Below are positions 39,264 to 47,373 of a DNA stretch of 64,000 bases, in pieces. The position numbers were made by a program, and so were the translations under genes. Source of the DNA: Treponema_C sp050937815 (GTDB lineage: Bacteria; Spirochaetota; Spirochaetia; Treponematales; Treponemataceae); contig NZ_JACDIJ010000001.1 in the NCBI RefSeq assembly GCF_050937815.1, positions 310,001 to 374,000 of the forward strand, written 5' to 3'. Every line of letters begins with the position of its first letter. The first letter of the stretch is position 1. The notes under the pieces were generated by a model. It had not been told where the DNA came from and ran no database searches. It saw nothing but the letters and a program-made list of their open reading frames with translations.

Positions 39264-39437
39264 ATGGCATACAAAATCACCGATGCATGTGTAAACTGCG
39301 GAGCTTGCGAAGGAGAATGCCCTGTTAATGCAATATCCGAAGCGGAAGCTGCACGTGTAATTGCTGCTTCAACATGTATAGACTGCGGTTCTTGTGCAAG
39401 TGTTTGCCCGACGGAAGCAATACTGCAAGATAACTGA
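39264..39437 (+). CDS. 2[4Fe-4S] ferredoxin (57 aa)
   Basis: A 57-residue bacterial-type ferredoxin carrying two CxxCxxCxxxCP motifs: CVNCGACEGECP (about 9-20) and CIDCGSCASVCP (about 38-49). It is a low-potential electron carrier for fermentative enzymes such as pyruvate:ferredoxin oxidoreductase. AGGGAGG lies 6 nt before the ATG, and a strong terminator follows, so it is a monocistronic gene. The length is typical for clostridial-type ferredoxins. Confidence 0.95.
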   Translation: MAYKITDACVNCGACEGECPVNAISEAEAARVIAASTCIDCGSCASVCPTEAILQDN

Positions 39438-39530
39438 AAAAACTGAAATTCGGTTTCGCATATTTAAGTAAAACACACACTACATGTAAAAAACCGAAAA
39501 AAGCGTTTTTTTACGTGCTTTTTACGGCAT

Positions 39531-39567
39531 AAAGGTTTATCGGTTTTACCGGTAAACCTTTTTTTTT
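39531..39567 (+). terminator. Terminator after the ferredoxin gene
   Basis: AAAGGTTTA-CGG pairs with CCG-TAAACCTTT around a short T-rich loop, followed by nine or more T. The 39438-39638 gap holds nothing else that I can support. Confidence 0.8.
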
Positions 39568-39638
39568 CGGTTTTTTAATTTCCGGAAAATGCAAAAATGC
39601 TCTATTTTTTTTTATTTTTTTGTGATATGATTTAACGG

Positions 39639-39872
39639 ATGAAAAACCGTATCTTACGTAAAATTCGTACTGCAGCCCTTTTTTTTGTAAAATTGATGCT
39701 TGTAGCGGCGGTATGTTTTATATTCGCATGTATTTTTGTATATCCTCTGTGGCTTTTTGCGGTACAAAAACCCAATATGTTTTCGATAACGGTTCTTATT
39801 TTTTTCGCTCTTTTTATAAGCATTTTTTTTGCCGCAAAAATACGGTCACGAAAAAAGCATGAAAAAGACTGA
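39639..39872 (+). CDS. Small two-span membrane protein (77 aa)
   Basis: A 77-residue protein with a basic N-terminus (MKNRILRKIRTA), two hydrophobic segments (about 13-37 and 46-67) and a basic tail. No domain is recognised. TATGAT ends 7 nt before its ATG, but no good -35 is seen. It overlaps the start of the M23 peptidase gene by 14 bp, so the two are probably translated together and it may help the peptidase's envelope function (inference). Confidence 0.65.
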   Translation: MKNRILRKIRTAALFFVKLMLVAAVCFIFACIFVYPLWLFAVQKPNMFSITVLIFFALFISIFFAAKIRSRKKHEKD

Positions 39873-40767
39873 TTTATTTTATATCATTTTATTTTGGTTT
39901 TGTACCGCAGCACAAGCGGCCTCATCGCCCCATACGCCGTATCCCGAAATACAAAAACTTCATGTATCGGATCCTTTGTTTCAGCAATACATTCAAGAAG
40001 TGGAAGCCAATTACCGTATACGTGCCAAAGGCGGCGATGCATATACTTCTTTCTATATATACAAGGTGAAAAACGGCGAAGATCTTTTAAACATAGCGGC
40101 AAGATGTAATATTCCCTATGAAACGATTGCGCTTGTCAATAATATAAGTTTTATAGATTCGCCGCTGGAAAATAAAGTTTTATACCTTTCAACATGTTCC
40201 GGTTTATTTATTCCGAAAAAGCCGCTTTCACCGCTTGAGTTTATTTTAAAAACACGCTATCCTAATGAAGAAGGGTTTTCGGTTTATACTGTCGGGAATT
40301 CCGAATATGCATTTATTCCCGATGCACGGCTGAATCCGACGGAACGCTTTTTTTTTGCCGATTCGAATATGACTTCGCCTTTGGCAACGGGGGTTATTTC
40401 ATCTTCTTTCGGCATACGCATAAGCCCTATTACGGGCCGTAAGAGTTTTCATAGCGGTATAGATATTGCGGCCGACGAAGGAACACCCGTTTTTGCGTGT
40501 AAATCGGGTATCACGGCCTTTACCGGTACCGATGAGCGTTACGGTAATTACATTATTTTGCAGCATGATAACAATACCCAAAGTCTTTACGCTCATTTAC
40601 AAACAATTCTTACGAAAAAGGGACAGCCGGTTATAAAAGGAAAACAAATAGGAACGGTAGGTAACAGCGGGTTGTCTACAGGTCCTCATTTGCACTTTGA
40701 AATACAGGTTGGAGGTAAAGCTAAAGATCCCTCATCTTTGATAAAAAAGTTTTTGCGGGAATATTGA
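39859..40767 (+). CDS. LysM-M23 murein endopeptidase-like protein
   Basis: A 302-residue envelope protein: signal peptide (MKKTDLFYIILFWFCTAAQA), LysM peptidoglycan-binding domain at about 65-115 (YKVKNGEDLLNIAARCNIPY) and C-terminal M23 peptidase domain (HSGIDIAADEGTPVFACKSG near 197-216; GPHLHFEIQVGG near 275-286). The His/Asp pair of HSGID and the HLHFE histidines that bind zinc are all present, so it should be active on peptide cross-links. It is followed by a secreted protein gene and PBP1A, forming a cell-wall cluster. Confidence 0.9.
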   Translation: MKKTDLFYIILFWFCTAAQAASSPHTPYPEIQKLHVSDPLFQQYIQEVEANYRIRAKGGDAYTSFYIYKVKNGEDLLNIAARCNIPYETIALVNNISFIDSPLENKVLYLSTCSGLFIPKKPLSPLEFILKTRYPNEEGFSVYTVGNSEYAFIPDARLNPTERFFFADSNMTSPLATGVISSSFGIRISPITGRKSFHSGIDIAADEGTPVFACKSGITAFTGTDERYGNYIILQHDNNTQSLYAHLQTILTKKGQPVIKGKQIGTVGNSGLSTGPHLHFEIQVGGKAKDPSSLIKKFLREY

Positions 40768-40791
40768 TTTTTTGAGGATCTGAAAAACGAT

Positions 40792-41778
40792 ATGAAGAAA
40801 AAACGGATTGCAGCAATATTTTTCTTAATGGGCATTTGTTTATACGGATTTTCCGAATCGTTTAGAGTGCATAAAACTATCCTTAAAACTGTAACGGAAA
40901 AAACAAAATCCGCTCATGCCGAATTGGGTATAAATGACGCCCTTGTTTTGAATTTACCGGAAAACAGTCTTTTTTTACAGGGCATAGAGCTTGAAATAAA
41001 GATTCCCGCCATAGCGGCCGAATATCGGGATGCAATCGCATATGCACTGTATACGGATATAAGTCCCCGGCCGGCTGCGGATATTATCGACTATTCGGGA
41101 CAACGTTTAAGCATAGACACCTTTCCCGGCCGGCTTAGTTGCAATATCCGCATTCCTCTTATAAAAAATCATACAATGCAAAAAAATCCGTACACCATTA
41201 TCATGCCGTCCTTATTTTCAAAGCCGGTAAAAACGCTTTTTTTTAGGCTGCAATTGGTAATGAAAGGAGTTCCGCGCGAACTTTTCGATTCCGTGTTTTC
41301 CGTTACTATCAAGCCTGTTCTCATAGATCGGGGATTATTGGACCTTAAAATTCTATATCCCGAAGCGCAAAAAGAAAATGAACAACAAAAATTTTTGGTT
41401 TTTATCGATGAACGGCAAATAGATTTTCCTCAAAAAACGCTGTTTTTGGATACGGGAATGCACCGGCTCAATATTGTGTCGGACCACTACCGCAATGAAG
41501 TGCGGAGTTTTTCGATAGAACAGGCAAAAACTTCATCGTTGGTAATCCGGCTTCAGGATATTATTCCCCTTCTTCATGTTTCGGCCCCTCAAAATACCCG
41601 TTTTTTTATGAACAATACCGAAATTAAAGATTTTTCAAAGCCCATACCTATTGAAGCCGGCACACATCAGTTGCGGTTTTCACTCGGCGATTATGAAGTG
41701 GTGCGCGTATTGGAAGCCGAAAACGGACGCTCCTATAATATATCGGTTGCCTTTGACGTAACCATATCGGAAGAATAA
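40792..41778 (+). CDS. Secreted protein of unknown function (Treponema-type), beta-rich
   Basis: A 328-residue protein with a signal peptide (MKKKRIAAIFFLMGICLYGF, cut near SES at about 24) and a mostly beta mature region. The C-terminal 130 residues contain two PEGA-like repeats (LDTGMHRLNIVSDHYRNEVR and IEAGTHQLRFSLGDYEVVRV), a surface-domain type that binds or decorates the envelope. It follows the M23 gene by 24 bp and ends before a terminator, so the pair likely forms an operon. Exact function is unknown. Confidence 0.65.
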   Translation: MKKKRIAAIFFLMGICLYGFSESFRVHKTILKTVTEKTKSAHAELGINDALVLNLPENSLFLQGIELEIKIPAIAAEYRDAIAYALYTDISPRPAADIIDYSGQRLSIDTFPGRLSCNIRIPLIKNHTMQKNPYTIIMPSLFSKPVKTLFFRLQLVMKGVPRELFDSVFSVTIKPVLIDRGLLDLKILYPEAQKENEQQKFLVFIDERQIDFPQKTLFLDTGMHRLNIVSDHYRNEVRSFSIEQAKTSSLVIRLQDIIPLLHVSAPQNTRFFMNNTEIKDFSKPIPIEAGTHQLRFSLGDYEVVRVLEAENGRSYNISVAFDVTISEE

Positions 41779-41870
41779 TATTAAAGATTTGCCGATTAGC
41801 GCCGATATTATAAATGTCGGGTGAACAAATCCCCTCCCACCCATTGTTCGCTCGATTGCCTTGATGGCAT

Positions 41871-41900
41871 GGCCGGCGCGAAAGCCGGCCTTTTTTATTT
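41871..41900 (+). terminator. Terminator after the M23 operon
   Basis: GGCCGGC / GCCGGCC is a perfect 7-bp stem with a GCGAAA loop, followed by TTTTTTATTTT. Confidence 0.8.
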
Positions 41901-41909
41901 TCGATTGCC

Positions 41910-41938
41910 TTGACAAAAACCCGCCTCTTTACTACTCT
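41910..41938 (+). promoter_or_regulatory. Putative PBP1A promoter, short leader
   Basis: TTGACA (41910-41915), 17 bp, TACTCT (41933-41938), 9 nt before the ATG at 41948. The 12-mer CGATTGCCTTGA ending in this -35 also occurs 50 bp upstream (41852-41863). Confidence 0.55.
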
Positions 41939-41947
41939 AGTATATGT

Positions 41948-44524
41948 ATGCAAAAAACTAAAACAAAAATCGTCCTTTTATGTTCGGCTGCTGTGCTTTT
42001 TCCCGTTTTACTCGGAATCCTATTAGGCACACTGCTCGGAATGACTGTAAATATAAAAAACAATGAGCATTTTACCGAATTTGCCAATGCGTTGCCGACA
42101 AAACTGTTGGATATAAACGGGGAACTTATTACCGAATTCGCTTCGGATGAAAAACGGGAAATTATCACTTTGGCGGAATTACCCCAGCATTTAATAGATG
42201 CTTTGATAACCCGCGAAGACAATGTCTTTTTTAAGCATGCAGGTTTTAGTATAAAAGCGATTACACGTGCCGTTATCGGTCAGCTTATGCGCCGTTCTTT
42301 GGGCGGAGGCAGTACCCTAACCCAACAAATAGCCGGCACCCTCTATCTTGACCGCACGGAAATATCCGTAACGCGGAAAATAAAAGAGTTGTGGTGGGCA
42401 ATTCAAATGGAAAGGCGCTATTCAAAACAGGAGATTTTGGAACTGTATTTGAATAAGGTATATTTGGGCGGCGGTACTTACGGCGTAAACGCCGCTTCAA
42501 AATACTATTTCGGACACAGCGCCCGTGAAATAACGCCTGCCGAAGCGGCGATTTTAGTAATTCAGCTTTCGAATCCGGGACACTATAATCCTTTTGAATA
42601 TCCGAATCGCGCAATGGAACGTCAATCATATGTTTTAAATGAAATGACACGGGCCGGTTTTTTAACAAAAGAAGAGGCCGATCAAAGTTTTGACGATTTT
42701 TGGCTGCATTTCGATTACACACGTATAAGTTCGTCCGCATATTTTATGCGTGAAGACAAGGCACCATGGTTCAGCGAATTTGTGCGAAAAGAACTTGAAA
42801 AAATGATGTACGGTAAAATGGACGTATATACAGGGGGATATACAGTTCACACGACAATGAATATGAAGCACCAGCTTGCGGCACAAAATATAATGCAGCG
42901 CTATATCACATGGGCAAACAAATCATACAATGAAACAAAAAATGTCAGGAAATCGAGTGCTTCTTCAACCTATATTCCTATGACCGAACTTTTAGCTTTG
43001 GTGTTCGATATACCGCAACTTAAAATTTCGGAACAGCGCAATGAAGTGATTACCATGTCCGCTTTTAAAAATACCGTAAATCCGACCCTTGACGTTTTAT
43101 CGCTTATGTTCGGTATTGAACAATTAAAAATAGATGTTGTAAACAGGGCAACCGCGCAAACGAGCGAAACACGCAAAAAAAATAAAATAGAAGGAACGAT
43201 GATTGCTCTTGAAAATGCAACGGGTTATATTACCGCTATGGTCGGCGGAAGCGAATACGGGCAAGACAATCAGTTTATACGGGCCGTACAGGCAAAATTA
43301 CAGCCGGGAAGCTCTTTTAAACCGCTGTATTATACTGCAGCGATAGATTCGAAAAAATTCACGCCTACAAGCGTTATATATGATGTACCGACTATATTTA
43401 GAAAAGAAGACGGCAGCTTATATATTCCTCAAAATAATAAGGGAGAATGGTACGGTTCGGTACAGCTTTGGTATGCACTGACAAGATCTATGAACGTTCC
43501 GTCCTTGATAATATTACGCGATATCGGGTTTGATGCTGCAATCAATCAAGCGGCGGCTTTGCTCGGTTTAAAACAAGAAGAATTTGCGGAACGCAAGCTT
43601 GAACGGGTGTATCCGATAGGGCTGGGTGTGTGTTCGGTTAAGCCGGTGGAAATGGCGCGGGCTTTTGCAATCTTTGCCAACCAAGGTAAAGAAGTTGTTC
43701 CCTTGGCGGTACGTTCCGTTGAAGACAGAAACGGGAAGGTTATATTAAATCCGGAACGGGAAATACGGCTTGCCCAACAGGAAAAAGGAGAGGCATCACA
43801 AATTATCAGTCCGCAAACGGCATATATTATGACCGACCTTTTAACCAATACGATAACGCACCCGAAAGGAACGCTGGCGTACGGTTCCGATTCGGGTAAA
43901 AAGCTGCGCTATATAGATGAAAACGGCAAACGATATACCATTCCCGCCGCCGGAAAAACGGGAACAACTCAAAACTGGTCGGATGCATGGGCGATAGGTT
44001 TTACCCCCTATTATACGGCGGCATTTTGGTTCGGTTTCGATGCAAAGGGCGAATCGATGGGTGTATATCTAAACGGTTCCAGCCTTCCCGGTCCCGCATG
44101 GGGAGATTTTATGGGAGCCGTCCATGAAGGATTACCCTATAAGCCCTTTGTAAAGCCCTCAACGGGAATTGTAGAAGCAACCGTATGTTCGGTGTCCGGC
44201 GGTATTTTATCGACTGCCTGCGGCAATAACAGAACAACAAAGTATTTTTTGGCGGGAACCGAGCCGATAGGAATTTGCGAACAGCATACAAACAGAGAGC
44301 GGGAGGTGTTCCTCGGAGCCGAAAGATTGTTTTCGGAGTATTATATGTCCGGTACACGACAGACAAAAATTACGGATAACACGGGATTAAAACTCGATCT
44401 TTCTTTTTTAAACGGGGAAGAATACAGCATGCAAAGCGAAAAAGACATTGCAGATAAACAACAATCGGCAGAATTCGAAAAAGAGCGGCAAAGGCTTCCC
44501 GATCACAATGAATTGTTTGACTAA
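41948..44524 (+). CDS. Bifunctional penicillin-binding protein 1A (class A PBP)
   Basis: An 858-residue class A PBP that polymerises and cross-links peptidoglycan. It has a single membrane anchor near residues 8-30. The GT51 glycosyltransferase domain follows: REDNVFFKHAGFSIKAITRA (about 91-110), SLGGGSTLTQQIAGTLY (about 117-133) and a KVYLGGGTYGV block near 171. The transpeptidase domain has SxxK in PGSSFKPLYY (about 454-463), SxN in SMNVPS and KTG in GKTGTTQNWSDAW. The start at 41948 is preferred over an in-frame ATG at 41861, which lies upstream of the terminator. All catalytic motifs are present. Confidence 0.95.
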   Translation: MQKTKTKIVLLCSAAVLFPVLLGILLGTLLGMTVNIKNNEHFTEFANALPTKLLDINGELITEFASDEKREIITLAELPQHLIDALITREDNVFFKHAGFSIKAITRAVIGQLMRRSLGGGSTLTQQIAGTLYLDRTEISVTRKIKELWWAIQMERRYSKQEILELYLNKVYLGGGTYGVNAASKYYFGHSAREITPAEAAILVIQLSNPGHYNPFEYPNRAMERQSYVLNEMTRAGFLTKEEADQSFDDFWLHFDYTRISSSAYFMREDKAPWFSEFVRKELEKMMYGKMDVYTGGYTVHTTMNMKHQLAAQNIMQRYITWANKSYNETKNVRKSSASSTYIPMTELLALVFDIPQLKISEQRNEVITMSAFKNTVNPTLDVLSLMFGIEQLKIDVVNRATAQTSETRKKNKIEGTMIALENATGYITAMVGGSEYGQDNQFIRAVQAKLQPGSSFKPLYYTAAIDSKKFTPTSVIYDVPTIFRKEDGSLYIPQNNKGEWYGSVQLWYALTRSMNVPSLIILRDIGFDAAINQAAALLGLKQEEFAERKLERVYPIGLGVCSVKPVEMARAFAIFANQGKEVVPLAVRSVEDRNGKVILNPEREIRLAQQEKGEASQIISPQTAYIMTDLLTNTITHPKGTLAYGSDSGKKLRYIDENGKRYTIPAAGKTGTTQNWSDAWAIGFTPYYTAAFWFGFDAKGESMGVYLNGSSLPGPAWGDFMGAVHEGLPYKPFVKPSTGIVEATVCSVSGGILSTACGNNRTTKYFLAGTEPIGICEQHTNREREVFLGAERLFSEYYMSGTRQTKITDNTGLKLDLSFLNGEEYSMQSEKDIADKQQSAEFEKERQRLPDHNELFD

Positions 44525-44565
44525 ACGGGCAAAATCTTTAAACCGCGAATTATAACGGAGGCATT

Positions 44566-45189
44566 ATGCTTGTACATATTTCCGATATTACCGTGAAAAA
44601 GCGTATACGTAAAAACATTTCCGATGTCGACGCCCTTGCAGACAGTATACATAAGCACGGACTTTTAAATCCGATTATCCTCGACAACAATTATGTGCTG
44701 ATTGCGGGTTTTAGACGCTTACAAGCTGTTAAACAATTGGGCTGGGTATCCGTTCCAGCAACGATTGTAGATGCAAAAGATAAAATCAGCCGCATGGAAA
44801 TCGAACTTGATGAAAATATACAGCGTTCGGATTTTACACGGAACGAACTTTTAGACGGCTATGCCTATTTGGAAAAACTGAAAAACCCCAACCGTATCCG
44901 CCGAATTTGGCAGCGAATAAAAAGCTTTTTTGTCCGTATCTTTGCAAACGCCGAAGAAAACCGCGCCGAAAAGCGTAAAAAAAATGCACTGCTGTCGCTT
45001 AGCGCCCCAGCCGGTTTAATTTTAGCGGTCGTTTCGGGTATACTCCATAAAAAAACCTATATAAGTACATTTTTATTATCCGCTTTAAATATTGTTTCGC
45101 TTGCACTTTTTATTGTAGGCCTTTTCTTTTTTATTCGGTTTAAAGCCGCACGCAAAAAAGCGGCAATTTCCCAAATTCGGAGTTCTTAA
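44566..45189 (+). CDS. ParB-like N-terminal domain fused to a C-terminal membrane hairpin
   Basis: A 207-residue protein. Residues 1-95 form a ParB/Spo0J nuclease-like domain: GLLNPIILDNNYVLIAGFRR (about 32-51) and ENIQRSDF (about 83-90), the nucleotide-binding motifs of ParB CTPases. There is no HTH or dimerisation domain. After a basic amphipathic linker (IRRIWQRIKSFFVRIF) two hydrophobic segments follow (about 141-160 and 166-190), with a basic tail. This predicts a membrane-tethered ParB-like CTPase or nuclease-like protein. GGAGG precedes the ATG. It follows PBP1A by 41 bp. Function is unknown. Confidence 0.7.
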   Translation: MLVHISDITVKKRIRKNISDVDALADSIHKHGLLNPIILDNNYVLIAGFRRLQAVKQLGWVSVPATIVDAKDKISRMEIELDENIQRSDFTRNELLDGYAYLEKLKNPNRIRRIWQRIKSFFVRIFANAEENRAEKRKKNALLSLSAPAGLILAVVSGILHKKTYISTFLLSALNIVSLALFIVGLFFFIRFKAARKKAAISQIRSS

Positions 45190-45206
45190 TCCGCTGCGGC
45201 GGGCTT

Positions 45207-46427
45207 TTAGACCGTTACGACGCGCACAAACTTTTTTTTGCCGGCGCGAAGGATAAACTCGCCCGATTCGTCGGCGTCTTTTAAGTTTATAAGGGCTTTA
45301 AGGTCGGTTACGGTTTTTCCGTTTACAACCGCCCCGCCCTGCTCTATGAGCCGCCTTATATCGCTTTTTGAACCGCCCAAGAGCGCAGCGCTGAATAAGT
45401 CGATAACGCCTATGCCCGCTTCCAAAACCGAACGTTCGATTTTTGCGGTCGGCATGGCATCCTTATCTCCTCCGCCCGAAAAAGCCGCCTTTGCGCCGGC
45501 CAAAGCGGTATCGGCTTCTTCTTTACCGTGTATTTCTTTTGTAACTTCCCAAGCAAGGCGTTCTTTTGCCTTGTTGATGTCGGCACTGCAAAGGCCGTCG
45601 ATTTCGTCAATCGGCAAAAAGGTAAACAAAAGCATGAATTTACGTACATCGGCGTCGGCAACGTTGCGCCAATATTGAAAAAAGTCGAATACGGGCGTAA
45701 GGGTTTTATCCAAAAAGAGGGCGCCCTTTTCGCTTTTGCCCATTTTTTTACCGTCGCTCCGCGTAATAAGCGGAAAGGTTAAACCGAACACTTCCCTGCC
45801 CGTTTTGCGCCGAATCAAATCGACACCTGCAACAATGTTCCCCCACTGGTCATCCCCGCCTATTTGCAGGGCGCAGTTGTGGCGCTCATTGAGCATTAAA
45901 AAGTCGTAGCTTTGTAAAAGCTGATAATTGAATTCAAGAAACGAAAGACCGGTTTCCATGCGCTTTTTATAGGCTTCGTAAGTGAGCATTTTATTAACCG
46001 AAAAGCATGAACCGATATCGCGCAAAAAATCTATATAGTTGAGGTTTGCAAGCCACTCTTCGTTGTTTTCGGGGAAAGCCGTTTTGCCGTCAAAACCGAT
46101 AAAACGGTTTAACTGCTCTTTTATTTTTTCGACGTTTTCGTTTAACTGCTCGTAACTGAGCATTTTACGCATTTCGGTTTTGCCCGAAGGGTCTCCGATG
46201 CGTCCGGTACCGCCGCCGATTAAAGAAATACCGATATGTCCGGCCGAGCGCAAATGGCGCAGGGCAAACTGAGGCACCAAGTGGCCGATATGAAGGCTTC
46301 CCGCCGTCGGGTCGGTTCCGACATAAAAGGTAACCGGTCCCTTATCCATTAAATCCGAAAGTTTTTCGGTGTCGGTACATTGCTGAAAAAATCCGCGTTC
46401 TTTAAGTGTTTGAAGAGCTTTGTTCAT
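45207..46427 (-). CDS. tyrS: Tyrosyl-tRNA synthetase
   Basis: A 406-residue class I tyrosyl-tRNA synthetase. The HIGH-like motif is GSLHIGHLVPQFALRHL (about 44-60), the tyrosine pocket shows in YQLLQSYDFLMLNE near 169, GGDDQWGNIVAG near 189, and the KMSKS-type loop is DGKKMGKSEKGALF near 227. A C-terminal S4 domain (about 340-400) binds tRNA. The start at 46427 follows from a -10 box ending 7 nt upstream; an ATG 36 nt earlier lies inside the promoter. It is convergent with the ParB-like gene, 17 bp away. Confidence 0.96.
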   Translation of the reverse strand: MNKALQTLKERGFFQQCTDTEKLSDLMDKGPVTFYVGTDPTAGSLHIGHLVPQFALRHLRSAGHIGISLIGGGTGRIGDPSGKTEMRKMLSYEQLNENVEKIKEQLNRFIGFDGKTAFPENNEEWLANLNYIDFLRDIGSCFSVNKMLTYEAYKKRMETGLSFLEFNYQLLQSYDFLMLNERHNCALQIGGDDQWGNIVAGVDLIRRKTGREVFGLTFPLITRSDGKKMGKSEKGALFLDKTLTPVFDFFQYWRNVADADVRKFMLLFTFLPIDEIDGLCSADINKAKERLAWEVTKEIHGKEEADTALAGAKAAFSGGGDKDAMPTAKIERSVLEAGIGVIDLFSAALLGGSKSDIRRLIEQGGAVVNGKTVTDLKALINLKDADESGEFILRAGKKKFVRVVTV

Positions 46428-46434
46428 AAAGTCC

Positions 46435-46463
46435 AGTGTACCGAAAAAAAGGTCTCTGTGCAA
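46435..46463 (-). promoter_or_regulatory. tyrS promoter, predicted leaderless
   Basis: Read leftward, TTGCAC (46458-46463), 17 bp, TACACT (46435-46440), then 7 nt to the ATG. No Shine-Dalgarno. Confidence 0.7.
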
Positions 46464-46493
46464 GCACTTTGCTTTTGTATATAAAAAGCCGGA

Positions 46494-47363
46494 CTATTCC
46501 ACATTGCGGCATTGTTCGCGTATGTTTTCGAGGGCGTTTTTGGCTTCTATAACGTTTTGGCCGATTGCAAGCACTTGGCTTTTCGAACCGACGGTATTGA
46601 TTTCCCTGTTTAATTCCTGGCAAATAAAATCCATTTTGCGCCCGGGTGCTTTGTTGTGTTCAATTTCGGTTTTTAAAGCTTCGATATGGCTTAAAAGGCG
46701 CACCACCTCTTCGTTTATCGTGTATTTTACAAGCATAGCCGCCGTTTCGCTCATAATGCGCTGTTCGTCGGCTTTATCGCCCAACAGTTCGTTAAAGCGC
46801 TTGAAAATCGTTTCCTTAAAATGCGCTTCCATTTCGGGAATGCTTTTTTCGAATATGCGCGCGCAATTTTCAAGTTTTGTAAGCTGCAAAAGTATATCCC
46901 GTTTGAGGTTTGCCCCTTCGCGTTCTCTGTCCGCACAAAAAGCGGACAAAGCCTGTGCAAAAACCGGTTCAATGAGGGCGCGGTATTTGTCAATGTCGTA
47001 ATTTTGGCTGACGGTAAGCACCCCCTCGCGGGATGCGATTAAGCCTGCACAAATATCGGCTTCGCTTACGTTTAAATCATAAGCGATTTTTTTTAAGACA
47101 TCCGCATAGGTTTTTGCCGCGTGCATATCGGCTTCAATGCTCATATCGGGTGCAAAATCTTTAACACGGATATAGACGTCAACCTTACCGCGCACAAGCG
47201 ACTGCATACAAAGGCTTCGAATTTCCTGTTCCAAGCGTCCCAAAAAAGGAGGCATATTGATATTTAAGTCCGCAAAGCGCGAATTAACTGCCTTTATTTC
47301 GGCGGAAACAAAAACCGTATCGCTCGAATTTTCGGCATAGCCGTAGCCGGTCATACTTTTCAT
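46494..47363 (-). CDS. yicC: YicC-family endoribonuclease-like protein
   Basis: A 289-residue YicC family protein. The N-terminus MKSMTGYGYAE and EIKAVNSRFADLNINMPPFL (about 22-41) are diagnostic, as is the C-terminal KMDFICQELNREINTVGSKS block near 245-264. Family members are now described as endoribonucleases acting on small RNAs in some bacteria. The start at 47363 has AAGGAAG upstream. It lies 10 bp after murC on the same strand and is likely co-transcribed. Confidence 0.92.
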   Translation of the reverse strand: MKSMTGYGYAENSSDTVFVSAEIKAVNSRFADLNINMPPFLGRLEQEIRSLCMQSLVRGKVDVYIRVKDFAPDMSIEADMHAAKTYADVLKKIAYDLNVSEADICAGLIASREGVLTVSQNYDIDKYRALIEPVFAQALSAFCADREREGANLKRDILLQLTKLENCARIFEKSIPEMEAHFKETIFKRFNELLGDKADEQRIMSETAAMLVKYTINEEVVRLLSHIEALKTEIEHNKAPGRKMDFICQELNREINTVGSKSQVLAIGQNVIEAKNALENIREQCRNVE

Positions 47364-47373
47364 AAAATCTTCC

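Noticed and set aside
41852..41913. CGATTGCCTTGA direct repeat as a regulatory operator
   Set aside because: Only two copies, one overlapping the PBP1A -35 box; a chance or small duplication is as likely and no regulator is apparent.
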